Positions 45,793 to 48,660 of a stretch of 48,660 nt of DNA are shown here, piece after piece; position 1 is the stretch's first letter; each line of letters begins with the position of its first letter. Both the position numbers and the translations under genes were made by a program. A model generated the notes under the pieces. That model saw nothing but the letters and a program-made list of their open reading frames with translations, did no database searches and had not been told where the DNA came from. This stretch comes from Fragilaria crotonensis (taxonomy: Eukaryota; Bacillariophyta; Fragilariophyceae; Fragilariales; Fragilariaceae). The stretch is taken from assembly GCA_022925895.1 (NCBI GenBank), contig JAKSYS010000492.1, positions 1-48,660 of the forward strand, given 5' to 3'.

Positions 45793-47315
45793 AGCTGTAG
45801 GCTGATCTTTCTTGGCGGGTCGTCGAAGTCAAACATCCACACAGATGGGTCGGCGACAGAGAATGCAGAGAAGATTAGCTTGAGCTGATGGCGCTGGAGC
45901 CGATGTGTTGTTGCGGCGTTGTCCTGTGTGGGTGCGGTGGTGTGCGTCGTTGTCCAACGACGACATTTCTCACACAATTGAATGCCTTGTCCTTCACCTT
46001 TTGGACGTCGCAGTTCCAGGAGGTGGGGTACCGTGCGCCAAGACTGAGTTTTGTGAGCTCCAGTTGCGTTGGTTGGAGTTCCGTTTCCAGGGACATTCTT
46101 GCGACCATTTTTATTCCTTTCCGGACACTTGTTGGACCAATGACCTGGTTTGCCACAGTTGTGACAATTGCCCTTCTTCGGTGTGTCCTGGCGAGGCGTC
46201 TGAGATTGGATCAGATTTAGAACTTCAGCTCGCGTGATTGCAGAACCTTCTGGCAGGGCGACATTTCCAAACGTCGCTGACGGAACACGAGTGTCAGTGG
46301 CATGACTGGCTGGTGGCCATTCCTTCCTGTCGTACTGGAGGCGATATGCGTCTTCAGCTTGTCGACAAACATCTTGGTAAGTCAATTTTTCGCTCACCAT
46401 GTGTGCTTGCGCCGCTGACTTCTCCTTGTAGCCAATGTCGAGCAGAGCTTGATCAAGCTTTTGCTTCGTGGCACGCAGCTGAAAGCGAAAGTCTTCGTTA
46501 CCTGATCCGCCGGCAAGGAGGAATGTCTTCAGCATCGTAAGTGTCAAGTTGTGGTCGTATTGACCAGCGGTCGTCAACTCACGAGCGTCCTTGCGGAAAT
46601 CAGATGCGAGCAGCTCGAGATTCTCGCCAGCGTACTGCGATGGATGGCGGGCCTTAATCGCAGCCTTCAGGTCTTCGAAACGTTCAATGGACGTCGATTG
46701 AATGGTTTTGATGAGTTGCAACCAAACAATGTGGAAAGAGTCCGAGTCTTCTGTCTTCTCTTGGATTTTGCTCATGAGAGCAGGTGAGAGCGACGAGAGC
46801 ACGAACTTGACGGCAGCGCGATCATTACTCTTGTCGTACTTGTCGTACAACATGAGTTGCTCAGCGCTGAGAGCCTTGGCGGTTTGGATAGTGTAACGAG
46901 AATGGCTTTTGACGACGTTCGTCATCAGCAGCTCATTCTCGGGGTCGGGAAGGTATGCGATGCTGTCCATTCCACAGTCGGTGAGATGATCCCAAACGGC
47001 GTTTTGGAAATCAATGAGGCTGCTGGTCGGGAAAAGGGTGTTGGCAAGCCAGTGCGGCGGTAGTTGTAACCTTTCTGCGAAGCACCAGCGTGGACGGGTC
47101 GGAGTTGATTCGGGAAGTGATCTCGTCGCTGGCGCTTGGATCAAGACCGATCCAGCCGGCGAGCTTCCCTCCGGTCCAGGCGGACCAGTCGTCCTGGAGA
47201 GCGAGACGACGTTACCCATAATGGGCTTTACGGGTCTGTCGGAGGTGACGGGGTCACTGACAGGTGTCGGAGACGTGGTGGTGACGGGGTCACCAGTAGG
47301 AGTCGGAGACGCCAT
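45735..47315 (-). CDS. gag: Copia Gag
   Basis: Starts at ATG 47315 (MASPTPTGDPVTTTSP); 526 residues in frame. Ser/Thr/Pro-rich N-terminus, then a helical capsid-like region (VKFVLSSLSPALMSKIQEKT, FEDLKAAIKARHP, TMLKTFLLAGG). A nucleocapsid zinc knuckle CHNCGKPGHWSNKC (CX2CX4HX4C) lies around residue 395. It packages the element RNA. The frame is intact to the knuckle and beyond; the 3' end drifts out of the protein-like frame near 45800. Confidence 0.9.
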   Translation of the reverse strand: MASPTPTGDPVTTTSPTPVSDPVTSDRPVKPIMGNVVSLSRTTGPPGPEGSSPAGSVLIQAPATRSLPESTPTRPRWCFAERLQLPPHWLANTLFPTSSLIDFQNAVWDHLTDCGMDSIAYLPDPENELLMTNVVKSHSRYTIQTAKALSAEQLMLYDKYDKSNDRAAVKFVLSSLSPALMSKIQEKTEDSDSFHIVWLQLIKTIQSTSIERFEDLKAAIKARHPSQYAGENLELLASDFRKDARELTTAGQYDHNLTLTMLKTFLLAGGSGNEDFRFQLRATKQKLDQALLDIGYKEKSAAQAHMVSEKLTYQDVCRQAEDAYRLQYDRKEWPPASHATDTRVPSATFGNVALPEGSAITRAEVLNLIQSQTPRQDTPKKGNCHNCGKPGHWSNKCPERNKNGRKNVPGNGTPTNATGAHKTQSWRTVPHLLELRRPKGEGQGIQLCEKCRRWTTTHTTAPTQDNAATTHRLQRHQLKLIFSAFSVADPSVWMFDFDDPPRKISLQLWKQSTFLFSKATVLLVYS

Positions 47316-47585
47316 CTTAGACTAACGTGGTGCGTGTCTTGGGGTGCTGGGAGCAATGAACACGGAGTGTTGACGTTGGAGAACGTACGTCGCTGGATCG
47401 ACGGTAGTAGAGTAGTCGGAGACTAGATAGACAGTCGAACGGAGTTGACTGGGCTGCAGCGGAGAGCGACGAGTACTGTCGAGTACTTCGTTAGATCGGA
47501 GATCGGTGAGGAGCTTTGGTAAAGCTCTGGTAGTCCTTGGGAAGGAGTTGGCTTGAAGAAGCGTTAGGGTGTTAGCCTATAATTT
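47316..47585 (-). other. Leader of the copia element
   Basis: Untranslated leader between the primer-binding site and the gag ATG at 47315. Nothing else seen. Confidence 0.5.
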
Positions 47586-47599
47586 GGGCAAAATAACCA
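47586..47599 (-). promoter_or_regulatory. Putative primer-binding site
   Basis: Minus strand TGGTTATTTTGCCC directly follows the 5' LTR. TGG pairs with a tRNA CCA end. It is not an obvious initiator-Met 3' end match, so the primer is unidentified. Confidence 0.45.
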
Positions 47600-48006
47600 C
47601 TTGAGAGTCGCTGCCGGAGGCTGTACTCTAATCGTAGCTACTAGTATTCGGTACCGTACCGTAGGACAGTAGATTCGCGAAGGTTTTTCTCTACACTAAC
47701 AGTAAGTGCTTGGGAGAGCCTTTCACAAATAGTAGGTCCTAAAATTATAAACTAAAATGTAGCAAATAAAGTGAGCTTTGAAATGGCTCAAGAGATATGT
47801 CAGGTAGATCATATCAAGTTGAATTCACCTCATTGGATGAGGTAACATAAACACCATTTCATATCTTGTCGGTCTTGACAAGTAGCTAATTATACCGTCC
47901 ACATTTAGAATCGTGCATTGTTCTGTTTCACATGTATGACCTCACAGTACGATGACGTACGCTGCGGAGCAGCACAGTACGGTCGTTAAAGTCATCAGTT
48001 TCAACT
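47599..48006 (-). repeat. 5' LTR of the copia element
   Basis: Matches 40736-41142. It carries the promoter of the element (minus strand). Differences from the other LTR include one extra T near 47688 and substitutions near 47845, 47850, 47988, 47993 and 48001. Confidence 0.93.
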
Positions 48007-48011
48007 GGCGT
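48007..48011. repeat. Target-site duplication, right (GGCGT)
   Basis: Matches 40731-40735 exactly. Confidence 0.85.
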
Positions 48012-48352
48012 GTACGGGTACCTTGTACCTTGTACTCCATCACGACTGGTACTGTAGTACAGCATTAACTCCAAAACCCAAAACATATACAGTATACAGT
48101 ATGCATACGACGAGTATGCACAACTGCAGACGCCAATTCAATAACTTCAAAATGTGGAACACGGACGAACGTGCTCTATTCCATTGGGACGAAAATGCGT
48201 CGCTGATGTACTCGCACTTGTTCGAAGTTGACAGCAGACGAAGTCGACGATCTCATCTGCATGTTCGACAGACTACCTCTACCTGGTATCGAAAAGCAGT
48301 CTGGTTGCGTGAAGTCTAGTGTGCAACCCTTCAAAGTCTTGATTCCGCAACC
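48012..48352. other. Upstream region of the 48353 gene
   Basis: GTACGGGTACCTTGTACCTTGTAC and ATATACAGTATACAGTATGC motifs lie at 48012-48105. No separate gene supported. Confidence 0.4.
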
Positions 48353-48660
48353 ATGAACTCTTTCTCATTCACACGCGTCCATCGCCTGAGGTACAACGTG
48401 CCAATGATTTGCTTCGTGCTCCTTCTGATAGTCATATGTTGCCAAGCCAGGGCTACTGTCACTTATCCATTGACATTTCGAGCTGGAAGCACTGCTACTC
48501 CTGCCAGTCCGCAAGGACCGCTGTTGTTGTTTCTCAACACTATCAAGGAGGCTCGCCGTCATTTGGCAGCGGCTGCTGTTGCCCGATCCGTCTCGATTTT
48601 CGCAATGTACCCAGTGGACACCATCAAGACACGCATCCAAATGGACCAAGCAAATGCATT
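48353..48660 (+). CDS. Mitochondrial-carrier-family protein with signal-peptide-like leader (5' part)
   Basis: ATG 48353, open to the window end (partial). The leader has a hydrophobic helix (MICFVLLLIVICCQARA), as in a secretory or plastid-route protein rather than a mitochondrial carrier. It then enters carrier repeat 1: ARSVSIFAMYPVDTIKTRIQ, the PxDxxKxR signature. Together with the 33244-34558 gene this gives two carriers with atypical leaders within 15 kb. Substrate unknown; a plastid-envelope or ER location is possible. Confidence 0.8.
   Translation, partial: MNSFSFTRVHRLRYNVPMICFVLLLIVICCQARATVTYPLTFRAGSTATPASPQGPLLLFLNTIKEARRHLAAAAVARSVSIFAMYPVDTIKTRIQMDQANA

Larger units (their letters stand above)
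40736..48006 (-). mobile_element. Full-length Ty1/copia LTR retrotransposon
   Basis: 7.27 kb with 407/408-bp LTRs that differ by about five substitutions and one T-run indel (about 98.5% identical), so a recent insertion. It is flanked by a perfect 5-bp duplication GGCGT (40731-40735, 48007-48011). Domain order on the minus strand is Gag zinc knuckle, aspartic protease, Gag-pre-integrase, integrase, reverse transcriptase, RNase H, which is the copia order. It resembles the CoDi elements known from diatoms (family knowledge). Several frame shifts interrupt pol. Confidence 0.95.

Overview
The window looks like nuclear DNA of a stramenopile alga, most likely a pennate diatom. The evidence is spliced eukaryotic genes with short GTAAG-type introns, secretory leaders followed by an ASAFAP-like F motif (plastid targeting) on several proteins, a Pro/Thr-rich secreted protein of the kind common in diatoms, a Ty1/copia retrotransposon, and KatG, P5C dehydrogenase and S1/winged-helix genes of algal type. 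The species is not determined here.

Layout. 3-5190: a decayed hAT-like DNA transposon with 19-bp terminal inverted repeats, C-rich subterminal arrays, a broken transposase and a large internal palindrome. 6022-10184: a Pro/Thr-repeat secreted protein with a C-terminal choice-of-anchor-A-like domain, then two small unknown genes. 10468-14031: katG (minus) diverging from a small Cys-rich membrane protein. 14714-17370: an acidic plastid-targeted protein and a truncated second copy of the anchor-A-like domain. 19693-25455: a two-KOW acidic protein, ribosomal protein eS1, F-actin capping protein beta and a broken EF-hand membrane protein. 26392-32778: an S1/winged-helix protein (CvfB-like), a lumen-targeted ChaN-like protein and MUS81. 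33244-40413: a mitochondrial-carrier-family protein, mitochondrial P5C dehydrogenase, a minisatellite ORF and a PHD-PWWP chromatin protein. 40736-48006: a full-length copia element on the minus strand with about 98.5% identical LTRs and a GGCGT target-site duplication. 48353-48660: the 5' end of a second carrier-family gene.

The genes do not form one pathway. They are ordinary housekeeping and organellar genes (redox defence, proline catabolism, translation, actin capping, Holliday-junction/flap cleavage, chromatin reading) separated by GTAC-rich intergenic islands. Four divergent pairs share upstream regions: katG with the 13426 gene, eS1 with capping protein, the ChaN-like gene with MUS81, and the EF-hand gene with the S1 gene.

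A recurring oddity is that several clearly conserved, unrelated genes (katG, CapZ-beta, the S1 protein, MUS81, PHD-PWWP, copia pol) are broken by one- or two-base indels, many at homopolymers, while their neighbours are intact. This is more likely sequence error than parallel pseudogenisation, so these genes may be functional in the organism.
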